Positions 44,143 through 55,914 of a stretch of 64,000 nt of DNA are shown piece by piece. A program made the translations under genes and the position numbers. The stretch's first letter is position 1. Each line of letters starts with the position of its first letter. The notes under the pieces are model-generated. The model did no database searches. It saw nothing but the letters and a program-made list of their open reading frames with translations, and was not told the origin of the DNA. The DNA lies in contig JACEEZ010020444.1 in the NCBI GenBank assembly GCA_016584305.1, forward strand, positions 94,501 through 158,500. Direction: 5' to 3'. The stretch comes from Chionoecetes opilio. Lineage: Eukaryota > Arthropoda > Malacostraca > Decapoda > Majidae.

Positions 44143-46727
44143 GAAGGTAATATGGAAAGAAAAATGGGATGGGAAAAACGCTAACTGGATAGAGTATTGT
44201 CGAGAAATGGAGAATACTATGCCAGGAGATACAGAAGGGATTGGGAGCACTGTTAGTGAGTGGGAACAAGGGATCAAGAACGTCATTAGACAGGAAGCCA
44301 AGAAAGCGATAGGAACAAAGAAATTCAAAATAGGAAAAACGAGGCTCAAAGGTTGGTGGGATAAGGAGGTCGGAAAGGCAATACGAGATAGAAAAAAAGA
44401 GAACAGTAAACAGAGAAGTTTGGCCAAATTAGCAAGACTTCAGGGGGGGAGGTATGAGGAAGAATGGAGGGAGGCCTGGGATAGATACCAAGAGGCAAAG
44501 AAAAGAGCCCAGTCCTTAGTTAGGAAGAAGATAGGAATTTGGGAAGAAGAACAGGCACAGGTACTTCGTAATATGCCTAGAAGGGAAAGAGAAAAGGAAG
44601 GATGGAGAAGACTGAGGAGAAACCTAGGTGGGGCCAGTGGGCACCAAAAAGTTAGTCTGAAGATGGAGGATAGAGAGTTAAGAAGAGAGGAAGAGATTAT
44701 ACCTGTAGTGGAAGAATACTGGAGGAAAGTCATATGGAAGGAGGAAGAAGCGGAAGAGGAAGTAGGGAACTTAGTTATCTACAGTGAAGAAAGAGAAATG
44801 GAAAGTATAGTAATAGAGGAGCAGGATGTAGCTTCTGCTATACAAGCAATTAAGATAGGAAAATCAGGAGGAACAGATGGAATCATAGGGGAATTCATAA
44901 AGTATGGAGGAGAAGGGTTGAAACTAGCTTTAGTTAATCTGTTTAGAGAGATGTTGGAGAAAGGTGAGGTGCCCCAAGACTGGAAAAGGAGTAGGGTGAC
45001 GCTTATACATAAAGGAGGCGGGAAGCCAAAAGAGGAAATAGGAAATTACAGACCCATAGCAGTGATAAATGTACTGGCCAAGGTATTTGGGTGGGTGATA
45101 AACAACAAGCTAATGTCATGGCTGGAGGAAGATAAGGTGCTGGGAGAAGAGCAAAATGGGTTCAGGAAAGGTAGAGGAGGTTTAGAAAACTTGCTGGTGA
45201 TAAAGGAAATCATAGAAAGGAGCCGGAGGGGAGATGAGGAACTGTACCTGGTATTTATAGATATTGAGAAAGCATACGACTCGGTTGATAGAGGAAAATT
45301 AATGAGACTATTGGCACACCTAGGAGTAGATGAAATTATATAAGGTGGTGCAGGTAATTAGGGAGTTGTATAAGGAAAATGAGGTAAAGTTCACACTAGG
45401 AGATATCAGCACAGGATGGATAAAGAATAACATAGGAGTTCTGCAGGGATGTGTTATCTCTTCTTCACTCTTCAACATCTACATGGAGGAACTGATAGTG
45501 AGGATCAGAAAGTCAGAGAAGGGAGTCAGAGTGGGGAATATAAAACTAGGATGTTTAGCCTATGCAGACGATGTAGTTCTCATGACAGAGAGGAAGGAAG
45601 ACATGGAGGAGTTGCTGGGAATAGTCAACAGTTATGGACGGGAATGGAACATTAGGTTCAGTGTCAGGAAGAGTAAGGTGATGGAGTTCAACTGCAGAGA
45701 GGAAGGTCAATGGGTTCTAGGGAACAACATTCTAGAGGTGGTTGATAGGTATACATACTTAGAACTGGAAGTAAGTAAGGAAAGAGTTGGAGGAGAAAGA
45801 CAAAGGAAAACTAATGAGGGAAAGGCTAGGAGGATGACAGGCATGATCATTAACGGGGGAAGTAGGACAATTAACAAATATGAAGTAAGTAGGAGTCTTT
45901 GGAAAGGAATGGCAGTGCCATATTGCTGGTATGGGTCTGAGATAACCTATTATCGGGAGGGAGACATTACTAAGCTAGAGAGGACACAGAACATTATGGG
46001 TAGATGGGGATTAGGAGCCCCAACCAGCACAGCTGTGGAGGCCATTCGAGGAGATATGGGGTGGAGCACCTTCAGGGAAAGGATTTTAAAAGGGAAACTT
46101 AACCTCCTGAAGAAAATAGAGGGACTTAATGAGGATAGATGGGTGAAGCAGATCCTGAAGGAGGTTGGGACAAGCTCAACATGGATAAAGGAATTAGAGA
46201 GGTGGAAAAGGAGGGAAAACCTAGTAGAAACCTGGGAAAGGATAAGAACCAAGGAGGTGAAGATAAGAATAGAAGACAATGGACTAGCTAGGTGGAGAGC
46301 AGGTATGGAGGGTAAATCCACGTTAAAGTGGTACTGTAGGAAAGAGAAGCCTGAGGCACTTCACTGGCATGGAGGTGATTGGGGAAGCAGACTGTTGGTG
46401 AAGGCAAGGACAGGAACACTAGAGGTGAAGGCTAGGAGTAGGGATGGGCAGGACCAGGCCTGTAGCTTCTGTAGAGGAACAAGGGAAACTATTGAACACT
46501 TGATAATAGAGTGTGGCAGATATGAGCAGGAGAGGAGGAGGCTGATACAGTCCATATTAGGAGTGATAGGAGACGGTGAATGGGATAGGAGGATACACGA
46601 GGTGGATGGGGGAATCCTTAATGTGCTAGGACTGTATGGGAGTAATGAAGAGAGAAGGAAAATAGTAGAAATAACTAAGGTGTTTTTAAAACTTGCGTGG
46701 GAATGTAGAAGACGTATAGGAGGGTAG
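44143..46727 (+). pseudogene. LINE reverse transcriptase and C-terminal zinc region
   Basis: The first frame (to 45343) holds a charged linker and RT motifs: YRPIAVINVLAKVFG, QNGFRKGRGGLENLL and VFIDIEKAYDSVDR. A one-base shift near 45330-45343 moves to the next frame, which carries GVLQGCVISSSLFNIYME and the catalytic box AYADDVVLM (45558-45584). The C-terminal part has CSFCRGTRETIEHLIIEC, a C-x2-C-x7-H-x4-C finger typical of CR1/Jockey/I-like LINEs. The stop is at 46725-46727. Apart from the shift and the Gypsy insertion the ORF is open over about 860 codons, so decay is limited. No RNase H domain was seen. Clade assignment within non-LTR elements is uncertain. Confidence 0.85.
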
Positions 46728-46944
46728 TTGATAGGAGGGACTTATGTCTGTGTATATACTGCCCTGTTGTGCCCTTCTCTCCCCACAGGTGGTAGGGAAT
46801 AGAAAGGGCTACAGAGGGGCAAAGATGGAAGATATGTGTCAAGTTCGATCCCGAGCTTGACAGACGACCTACAAAGCGATAAAAAGCAGAAAAGGTCACA
46901 AGAAGAAGAAGAAGAAGAGCTAGAGTTTTGTCATCTTTAGAATA
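46728..46944 (+). other. LINE 3' UTR and (AAG)n tail
   Basis: It is about 190 bp of UTR ending GTCACAAGAAGAAGAAG. The same end appears antisense at 59142-59270, which confirms the 3' terminus. Confidence 0.75.
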
Positions 46945-47209
46945 AAGGCTCAACCTCCTATCTTCTTCTTATAGCCAACAAGCTTGGGGACATGGTGGAA
47001 ACCTGGGTTTTTGGGTAGGGGAACACACATATAAGGGAAATACGGCCCCGATAAAGTCTATGAACTAGGAAAATTTCCCTAGTTAGGGATATTTTGTGGG
47101 GGGCCTTATTCCCCTTATGTGTGTGCTCCCCCACCCAAAAACCCCGGTTTCCCACCATGTCCGCAAGCTTGTTGGCTATAAGAAGAAGAAGATAGGGGAT
47201 GGAGCCCTT
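46945..47209. mobile_element. Long inverted-repeat foldback element
   Basis: The arms (about 46945-47048 and 47103-47209) are near-identical complements. They include CTTCTTCTTATAGCCAACAA, GACATGGTGG and GGTTTTTGGGT in mirrored order, around a centre of about 55 bp. It has no ORF. It abuts the LINE tail. Confidence 0.8.
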
Positions 47210-47489
47210 GTTCTTAATTAAGAGTTACCGACCTACACGTGGTAGTTCATGTTACTTAACGCTACCTACATCCACATTTCATCCCCTTCCATGAAATTAT
47301 CTAGCCTCCTTTTAAAGCTCCCTATTGACTCCGCATTAACTACCTGACAACTGAGTCCATTCCGATCATTTACCACCCTTTTTGTGAACCGGTTTTTCCC
47401 TATAATCTTAATATTATAGTACCCAATATATACATTTGATAAGCTTTTACCCGTGTTTCTGCATTCAGGGATTAAATACCAGGAATACT
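47210..47489. other. Unassigned DNA
   Basis: No gene or repeat was recognised. Confidence 0.4.
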
Positions 47490-47805
47490 CTGAACAGTTA
47501 GGTTAGGTTATGTGGTTAGGTTATCTGCAGGTTAGGTTAGTAAACGAGCAGGGGGGTCTAGGGGGGGGCACATCACCCCTAGTTATGTTAAGTTACATTC
47601 CCAACCACCAACCAATGTCAAACTGCAGTTTTAGTGTTCTGGGACAAGCGAGAAAAGTTTATGTCCAATAATGAAATAGCTTTTATTCCTCCTTTTCACC
47701 TATTTAATTATATTACCAGTGGAACTGTCTCTGAACATTTTCACGTCGGCGAGAGTTCTCGGTTGGCGTATCGGCGAGAGTACCTATCGGCAAAAGTTCC
47801 ATAAA
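47490..47805. repeat. Dispersed GCCGA repeat, reverse copy
   Basis: TTAGG-type pentamers (47500-47545) and a G run are followed by CGTCGGCGAGAGTTCTCGG and CTATCGGCAAAAGTTCCA, in the order expected for 14332-14811 on the other strand. Confidence 0.55.
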
Positions 47806-47815
47806 CCGTGTCATA

Positions 47816-48450
47816 AATCAACACCCACCCTCGTTTCTCCACCACCAACACGCATCCCCTTCCTCCACCACCAACACCCAGCCCCTTCCCCCACCACCAA
47901 CACCCAGCCCCTTCCCCCACCATCAACACCCATCCCCTTCCCCCACCACCAACACCCATCCTCGTTTCTCCACCACCAACACCCATCCCCTTCCCACACC
48001 ACCAACACCTATCCCCGTTTCCCCACCAGCCACCACCAACACCCATCCTCGTTTCCCCACCACCAACACACATCCCCTTCCCCCACCATCAACACCCATC
48101 CCCTTCCCCCACCATCAACACCCATCCCCTTCCCCCACCACCAACACCCATCCCCTTCCCCCACCACCAACACCCATCCCCTTCCCCCACCATCAACACC
48201 CATCCCCTTCCCCCACCACCAGCACCCACCCCCGTTTCGCCACCATCCTTCCCAGTTTCCCCACTACCAACACTCCTCCCCGTTTTTCCATCACCAACAC
48301 CCATCCCCTTCCCCACCACCAACACCCATCCCCTTCCCCCAACAGCCATCCCTTTCCCCCAACACCCATCCCCTTCCCCCGCCCCCAACACCCATCCCCG
48401 CTTCCTCACTACCAACACCTATCCCCGTTTCTCCATCACAAACACCCACC
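47816..48450. repeat. CCACCAACACCCATCCCC minisatellite
   Basis: About 24-26-bp units with core CACCACCAACACCCATCCCC are repeated roughly 25 times with variants. The same unit on the other strand forms 53410-54590, and a short version lies at 50545-50690. The 253-codon Pro/His/Thr-rich ORF across it is compositional. Confidence 0.9.
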
Positions 48451-48726
48451 CCATTTGGGTCCAGGTCGTTTCGGTCGTAAGTAATTTAGGCCGTGACGTC
48501 CAAACAGGCAAACGGCCGAATCGTCTCACGGCCCAAACGACATACGGTATATTATAAATTGTATACGACCTTAATAACCAAACTTCATCAAGATCACACT
48601 GCTGATCACACTTCATCAAGACACACTTTTGCAGCTATTGCCTTCATATTATTTCGGTAAATTAGACTTTGATGAATGAATTGTGTGTTGTAACGTAAGG
48701 CTGTATGGTGTGATAGGTGGCTGGAG

Positions 48727-49790
<1,064 letters not shown>

Positions 49791-49805
49791 TATATATATA
49801 TATAT

Positions 49806-50130
49806 ATCGAGTACAATATGTTGTCACTTTATGCATCCAGTCAGCCGTATTTAAATACTCCGCAAACAAAATCTAAATTCCGCGAGCTTCCAAAATGCTC
49901 CTGACTACTAGCAGACGACGCACCATGACTCGATGACATCACAGAAGGCGGGAGCAGCAAGCTCCCGCCGAACAGAAGCACGTAAACATAGGCAATAAAC
50001 ATACCTAGTACTTGCAGAGTTGTGGGTGTTTCTGATAGATTTTTTTTGCGATATGGTATATACATGCATCCTTTATATGTGCACCAAGAAAGCTGTGCCT
50101 TTTCAGAGGGAAGGTGTTAAACCAGTGGTG
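49806..50130 (+). repeat. Kolobok-like family fragment
   Basis: It matches 53035-53345 and, inverted, 52333-52610. It includes GTTGTCACTTT(A/T)TGCATCC, the GAGCTT...GCTCCTG stretch and the short frame MVYTCILYMCTKKAVPF at about 50055. The terminal 80 bp with TTAA are missing, because the fragment begins in TA repeat. Confidence 0.65.
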
Positions 50131-50149
50131 ATGTGGTGTGTGATTGTTT

Positions 50150-50265
50150 ACCAGTGTGGTGACACCTAATTGTGTGATGTGGCGCATAGTTGTGTGATGT
50201 GACGCATAGTAGTATGATATGTGACGCATAGTAGTATGATGTGACACATTAATTGTTATGTGGTG
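50150..50265. repeat. TGTGATGTGACGCATAGT tandem repeat
   Basis: About five units of 19-22 bp. Confidence 0.8.
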
Positions 50266-50414
50266 TAAAGCCTGAATTCAATGAAATATAGTCATTTAGT
50301 GAATAAATTATTTTACCTATGGTTGCACGATAATTTTTCTGAAAATATGATTACAGTATTCTGGTGGGTCGGTACAACAATGTGGGCTACAAAGGTTCAC
50401 ATCCCTGCACCGGT

Positions 50415-50540
50415 CCCTTTGACCTAAACATCTCACGGCCTAAAGGTTCCTGCGGCCTAAACATCTTACGGCCTAAACGTCTTATGGCCTAAACTTGTGA
50501 CGGCCTAACTGGATCACGGCTGAAAAAAATACGGCCTAAT
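50415..50540. repeat. CGGCCTAAAC short tandem array
   Basis: The words ACGGCCTAAAC(G/A)TCTTA and variants recur about seven times at 14-17-bp spacing. Related words (GGCCCAAACGA, TAGGCCGTGACG) occur at 48490-48545, next to the other minisatellite. Confidence 0.75.
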
Positions 50541-50544
50541 AGAT

Positions 50545-50690
50545 CCAAAATCCCCCGTTTTCCCTCCACCAACACACATCCCCTTAACCCCCACCACCAA
50601 CTCCCATCCCCGTTTCCCCACTACCAACACCCATGCCCGTTTCTCCGTCACCAACAACCACCCCCGTTTTCCCACCTTCATCCCATTGCG
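50545..50690. repeat. Short minisatellite of the CCAACACCCATCCCC type
   Basis: Six or so variant units of the same minisatellite as 47816-48450. Confidence 0.75.
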
Positions 50691-50828
50691 ACGGCTCCCC
50701 ATTCAATTCTGCCCCAGTCCGACGCACCAACCTTTTCTACACATTTATCGTGGTCCTATTGGTCGGATACGTGTGCAAACTTCTCTGAAAAGGCACAGCT
50801 TTCTTGGTGCACATATAAAGGATGCATG

Positions 50829-52332
50829 TACAGGGAGGTCCCGAAGATACGAGCAGTTAGGTTCCACCTGGCATACTCGTAAAGCGAAATCTCGTATAAC
50901 GAAACACATAACTAATGGTAAAATATAGGTTTGGTTCCAGGACCCCAACAATAAAAAAAAAAAAAAAAAAAAAAAAAGACAAGTTTTTCAAGCTATAATA
51001 AAATTTGGTAATATTTAGTAGAGGTGCGAGAACCCCTTGAGGAATCCTATGATCCCTGGTGATATCCTATGGTGCTATCACAGGCGTGGGAGCTGACCTG
51101 ACTTCTTCAGGAAGGCACATATTATACAGCTGATAACGGGGTGTTGTGTTGTGCGGGCGGCGGCCGATGTCCGCCGCCAGCGGAGATCTCCTTGGTAATT
51201 ATTTAGTGGGAAAGCGAGGACCCTTTGAGGAATCCTATGATCACTGGTGATATCCTATGGTGCTATCACAGGCGTAGGAGCTGACTGTCTTCTTCAGGAA
51301 GGCACAGGTGAGGCGGATGACGACGGTTTTTGAGAGAGGCGGCGGACGGGGCAGGCCGCCGCCTCCTCCACCAAGGTAGGTTTGGGCAGGCTTAAACGTC
51401 TTATCATTCGTTTTTATACAACTTAGTGATTATGGTGAGATGTTATATCCACGTGTCATTATCTAAATCAATGTAGCACCGTGTGTCACCTTAAATAAGG
51501 GTGATTTAAAGATGTTATGATGAGGTGACTGCTGGCCGAGCTGGCAGGGCAGAGTGACGGAGAAATACTTGCCGCGGAGCCGCCCCATATCACAAATATT
51601 CACCATTTTAACACACATACACACCTTCTACCCCCAATACACTAGCAACACAGGCTCCTTACTTTACTTATATATCTTACTATCTGATACATTAAAACTA
51701 CTTAAAACGCAAGCATTCAAAATAAAACGAGAATTAGTTTTAGATGACGGGGACAGAAGGCGGGGAGAGGCAGTCTGGCATGCCATTCTTGCCCGGAAAT
51801 ATGTATCACTGGCTTGTTATTGGTCGAGAAGTTTTAAAAACTGTTTGTCATTGGCTGGTGACGGATGACGCCTTAGCCAGTCACAACCTTCCTACTCGTT
51901 TACGACCTATCGAGGGAGCTTTGTAGCTTCCGTCGTTAGGGAAAGTAGTATCTAGGTAGTGCGAGAGCAGGTCGTTGCTGGCCATACTACCTCCGTTGCT
52001 GGCTTCTCGCCCAGGGTTGTGAATTTTTGTAGGCCACATTGTCGTACTGAGCCACCAGAATTATCATATTTTCAGATTGATTGTCGTACAACCCTAGGTA
52101 AAATCATATAGTCAGTAAATAACTTTATAATTTTAGTAAATAACTTGTAATTTACTTTAGTAAATAACTTGTAATTTACTTTAGTAAATAACTTGGTAAT
52201 TTTACTCACCCCAGTTTGAATGTCGTAACATTGGATTTTCGATCTCGTATATTGAAAATAGACCCTAATTTACACATCTCGTATCATCGGATTCTCGTAT
52301 ATCGAATGCTCGTATAACGGGACCTCCCTGTA
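50829..52332. mobile_element. TcMar-like non-autonomous element (CAGGGAGGTCCC)
   Basis: The ends TACAGGGAGGTCCCG and CGGGACCTCCCTGTA are inverted and flanked by TA. The subterminal parts repeat TCTCGTAT words. The uninterrupted target is seen at about 50050-50070. The interior has an A26 run (50951-50976), a 100-bp duplicated block (about 51018-51115 and 51205-51305) and a roughly 28-bp tandem AGTAAATAACTT array (52110-52205). No transposase was seen. Confidence 0.75.
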
Positions 52333-52592
52333 CATGTATATACCATATCGCAAAAAAAATCTATCAAGAAACACCCACAATTCTGCAAGTACTAGGTATG
52401 TTTATTGCCTGTGTTTACGTGCTTCTGTTCGGCGGGAGCTTGCTGCTCCCGCCTTCTGTGACGTCATTGAGTCATGGTGCGTCGTCTGCTAGTATTCAGG
52501 AGCATTTTGTAAGCTCGCGGAATTTAGATTTTGTTTGCGGAGTATTTAAAAACGGCTGACTGGATGCAAAAAGTGACAACATATTTTACTCG

Positions 52593-52624
<32 letters not shown>

Positions 52625-52960
52625 GACCCTCGATTTACCGGACCTTGGTTTAACGGACTTCGGATTTAACAGACTCCATTTGCGTGACAAATTTGCGGGC
52701 AAGAATGACATGCCAGACCGCTTATCGCCGCTCGAATTGTTAACTCAACATAATTTATTATTTTCTCATTATATTTTGGAATGCTTGGGTTTTAAGGAGT
52801 TTTGATATATCAGATATTAAGATATATAAGGAAGGAACCTGTGCTGCTAGTGATTTAGTTATAGAAGGTGTGTATTGTTTAAAATAGTGATTATTAGTGT
52901 TATGGGGTGGTCGCTGCAAGAATGTCTCCCTGTCACCTCAACACCTTAAATCACCCTTAT

Positions 52961-54862
52961 TTAAAGTAATCGTCCAGACCATTTCATCATTCCTGATTTG
53001 ATGTAGTTAGAGTATAGCCATTATCGAGTGTATCAACAATATGTTGTCACTTTTTGCATCCGGTCAGCCGTTTTTGAATAATCCGCAATCAAAATCTGTA
53101 AATTCCCCGAGCTTCGAAAACGCTGCTGGCAACTGGCAGACGATGCGCCACGGCTCGGTGACGTCACTGAAGGTGGTCTCCTCTTCCTGCGCTAATCCAA
53201 AGCACGTAAACACAAAGAGATAAATATACTGTAGTACTTGAAGAATTTTGGGTGTTTCTGATAGATTTTTTTTGCGAAATGGTATACACATGCATCCTTG
53301 ATGGGTGCAGCAAGAAAGCTGTGCCTTTTCAGAGAAGTTTGCACACACATCAGACCAATAGGCGAGAAATGTGTAAAAAGAAATTGTGTGTCGGACGGAC
53401 GTTGGTGCGTTGGGATGAAGGTAGGGAAACGGGGCTGGGTGTTGGTGGTGGGGGAAGTGGGTGGATGTTGGTGGAGGGGGAAGTGGGTGGGTGTTGGCGG
53501 TGGGGAAGGGGGTGGGTGTGGGTGGTTGGGGAAGGGGATGGGTGTTGGTGGTTGGGGAAGGGATGGGTGTTGGTGGTTGGGGAAGTGGGTGGGTGTTGGT
53601 GGTGGGGGAAATGGGTGGATGTTAGTGGTTGGGGTAGGGGGTGGGTGTTGGTGGTGGGGAAGGGGATGGGTGTTGGTGGTTGGGGAGTGGGTGGATGTTG
53701 GTGGTTGGGGTAGGGGGGGTGTTGGTGGTTGGGGAAGGGGATGGGTGTTGGTGGTTTTGGGGAAGTGGGTGGGTGTTGGTGGTTGGGGAAGTGGGTGGGT
53801 GTTGGTGGTGGGGGAAGTGGGTGGGTGTTGGTGGTGGGGGAAGTGGGTAGATGTTGGTGGTGGGGGAAGGGATGGGTGTTGGTGGTTGGGGAAGGGGTGA
53901 GTGTTGGTGGTGGGGGAAGGGGATGGTGTTGGTGGTTGGGGAAGGGGTGAGTGTTGGTGGTGGGGGAAGGGGATGGGAGTTAGTGGTGGGGGAAGGGGTG
54001 GGTGTTGGTGGTGGGGGAATGGGGTGGGTGTTGGTGGTTGGGGAAGTGGGTGGATGTTGGTGGTTGAGGTAGGGGGTGGGTGTTGGGGAAGGGGATGGGT
54101 GTTGGTGGTTGGGGAGTGGGTGGGTGTTGGTGGTGGGGGAAGTGGGTGGGTGTTGGTGGTGGGGGAAGTGGGTAGATGTTGGGGTGGGGGAAGGGATGGG
54201 TGTTGGTGGTTGGGGAAGGGGGTGAGTGTTGTGGTTTGGGAAGGGGGTGGGTGTTGGTGGTTGGGGAAGTGGGTGGGTGTTGGTGGTTGGGGAAGGGGGT
54301 GGGTGTTGGTGGTTAGGTAAGCAGGTGGGTGTTGGTGGTTAGGTAAGCAGGTGGGTGTTGGTGGTTGGGGAAGGGGGTGGGTGTTGGTGGTTGGGGAAGG
54401 GAGTGAGTGTAGGTGGTTGGGGAAGGGGGTGGGTGTTGGTGGTTGGGGAAGTAGATGGGTGTTGGAACTGGATATGGGGGTGGGTGTTGGAACTGGATAT
54501 GTGGGTGGGTGTTGGGGAAGGGGATGGGTGTTGGAAGTGGGGATGTGGGTGGGAACAGGGATGGGTGTTGTGGATGTGGGTGGGTGTTGGGGATGAAGTA
54601 GAGTGAATAATAGCAGATTCTTGAAGGACTCCAGCATCCCCCTCTCTCTCTCTTGGTGAACACCTAAAGTGACGTCATCAATAATATTCGCGGGCCTGTT
54701 GGAGGGCTGAAACATTTTTTCCCGCGCCTTTTACAAAAGTCGTGTTTTTACGTTTTTACGTAAATAAGGCGTGGAAATATTTTTTTTTTTGTGGATTAGG
54801 TGTTTTGAATGAACATTCAATATATTTATGCAAAAGAAAATGGGTCTGGACGATTACTTTAA
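52961..54862. mobile_element. Kolobok-like TTAA element with internal minisatellite
   Basis: It begins TTAAAGTAATCGTCCAGACC and ends GGTCTGGACGATTACTTTAA, perfect 20-bp inverted ends including the TTAA. At about 53278 it has the frame MVYTCILDGCSKKAVPFQRS, whose M-x3-C-x4-C start resembles the beginning of a THAP zinc finger. Kolobok transposons use TTAA targets and often have THAP domains. The middle (53410-54590) is a minisatellite. It is non-autonomous. Confidence 0.75.
53410..54590. repeat. GGGTGTTGGTGGTTGGGGAAG minisatellite
   Basis: About 45 variant units of 24-27 bp. It is the complement of the unit at 47816-48450. The 507-codon minus-strand ORF across it (Pro, His, Thr, Asn) is a product of the repeat. 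Confidence 0.9.
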
Positions 54863-54961
54863 CCCGTCGGGTGCTGCCCAATGTTGGGCCTTTGACACAC
54901 GCCAGTGCTGGCCGATTTTCGATAATTTTCTTTTTCTGATATTTGTGGTCTATTGGTTACA

Positions 54962-55658
54962 TTAACCCTTTCACGCACAGTGACGCGATCGCGTCAAAAC
55001 GGGCCCGTCTGCAATCTGAGCTTTTGACGCGAATTGCGTCAAAAAACTTTAAAATTCGCCAAAAATAAAGTATTTATCAGAATTGCGTCAACATTTTCTG
55101 CGTCAAAGATCCAACCTAGACCTATAAAATAAACTAATTGTCAACTCTCGTGTGAGTGGATGTGAAATGATAAGGGTTTGTGTGTCAGTTTCCACTCAGC
55201 AGGCAGCCTGTGCGCTCGCATTGTCGTCCCTATAAAACGTGTCCCGAGCTGGCCATAATGGCCATATGAAAATTATAATGGTAGCGTTGGAATCCTCATA
55301 AAAATCCGCTTTTATTGGCATATAAACCATAAAAAGTTGACTCAGGAAGTTTCGAGCTACGAAGTGGTGATCAGTATTTCTCATTTCTCTTTACTCAATA
55401 TTTTTTCGGAATCGGTAAATTCCGCTATTTATTTGCATTTCTTGTTATTTTTTTCTTTCATAAGGCAGAATAATCTCTTGCAAAACCAATGATATATAAT
55501 AATGCCAGGAAAAAAGAATACACGTTGGTGAAATTGATAACATAAAAAAATAATTCGCCGCACAGTCTGGCCATTTCGCGGGGCCCCTTAGGGAGCACAA
55601 GACGGATGTTGCAGTGGACGGAAAAACTTATTAAACTTTTCGTGCGTGAAAGGGTTAA
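54962..55658. mobile_element. TTAA MITE inside piggyBac (CCCTTTCACGCAC ends)
   Basis: The ends TTAACCCTTTCACGCAC and GTGCGTGAAAGGGTTAA are perfect. It is 697 bp with no transposase. Subterminal GCGTCAA words and the 14-bp palindrome GACGCGATCGCGTC (about 54981) may be transposase-binding sites. Confidence 0.85.
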
Positions 55659-55914
55659 ACAATATAATGACAAACAAACCCTTAACAAATTTATTTTTCA
55701 TGTCAAAACTAGCTATGAACATTTTTGCTACATTTCGGTTTTTTTATCCATAGAGTTTATTGTTTGCGTGTGATGCATGACTACATTTCAACCCTTGAAG
55801 TATACAGACTGCAAATACATTTTCATAATCTAATAATCATTTTCAATTACTGTAGTATTATTACAATGTCACTGGACTCTTTATTTCACTACTCGACATA
55901 CATTTATACTCTTA

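Larger units (their letters stand above)
35862..46919 (+). mobile_element. 5'-truncated LINE, split by a Gypsy element
   Basis: The non-LTR retrotransposon starts abruptly inside its endonuclease domain, as expected from incomplete target-primed reverse transcription. It is interrupted by the Gypsy element 36171-44138 and resumes in frame at 44143. It ends after a 3' UTR in an (AAG)n tail at about 46903-46919. The antisense fragment at 59142-59270 matches this 3' end (CTACAAAGC..., GTCACAAGAAGAAG). Confidence 0.85.

Noticed and set aside
47719..48480. 253-codon Pro/His-rich ORF
   Set aside because: Same minisatellite unit on the other strand; compositional.
53192..54715. 507-codon minus-strand ORF rich in Pro, Thr, His and Asn
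   Set aside because: It is created by the 24-27-bp minisatellite, which lacks stop codons on this strand. No domain is present.
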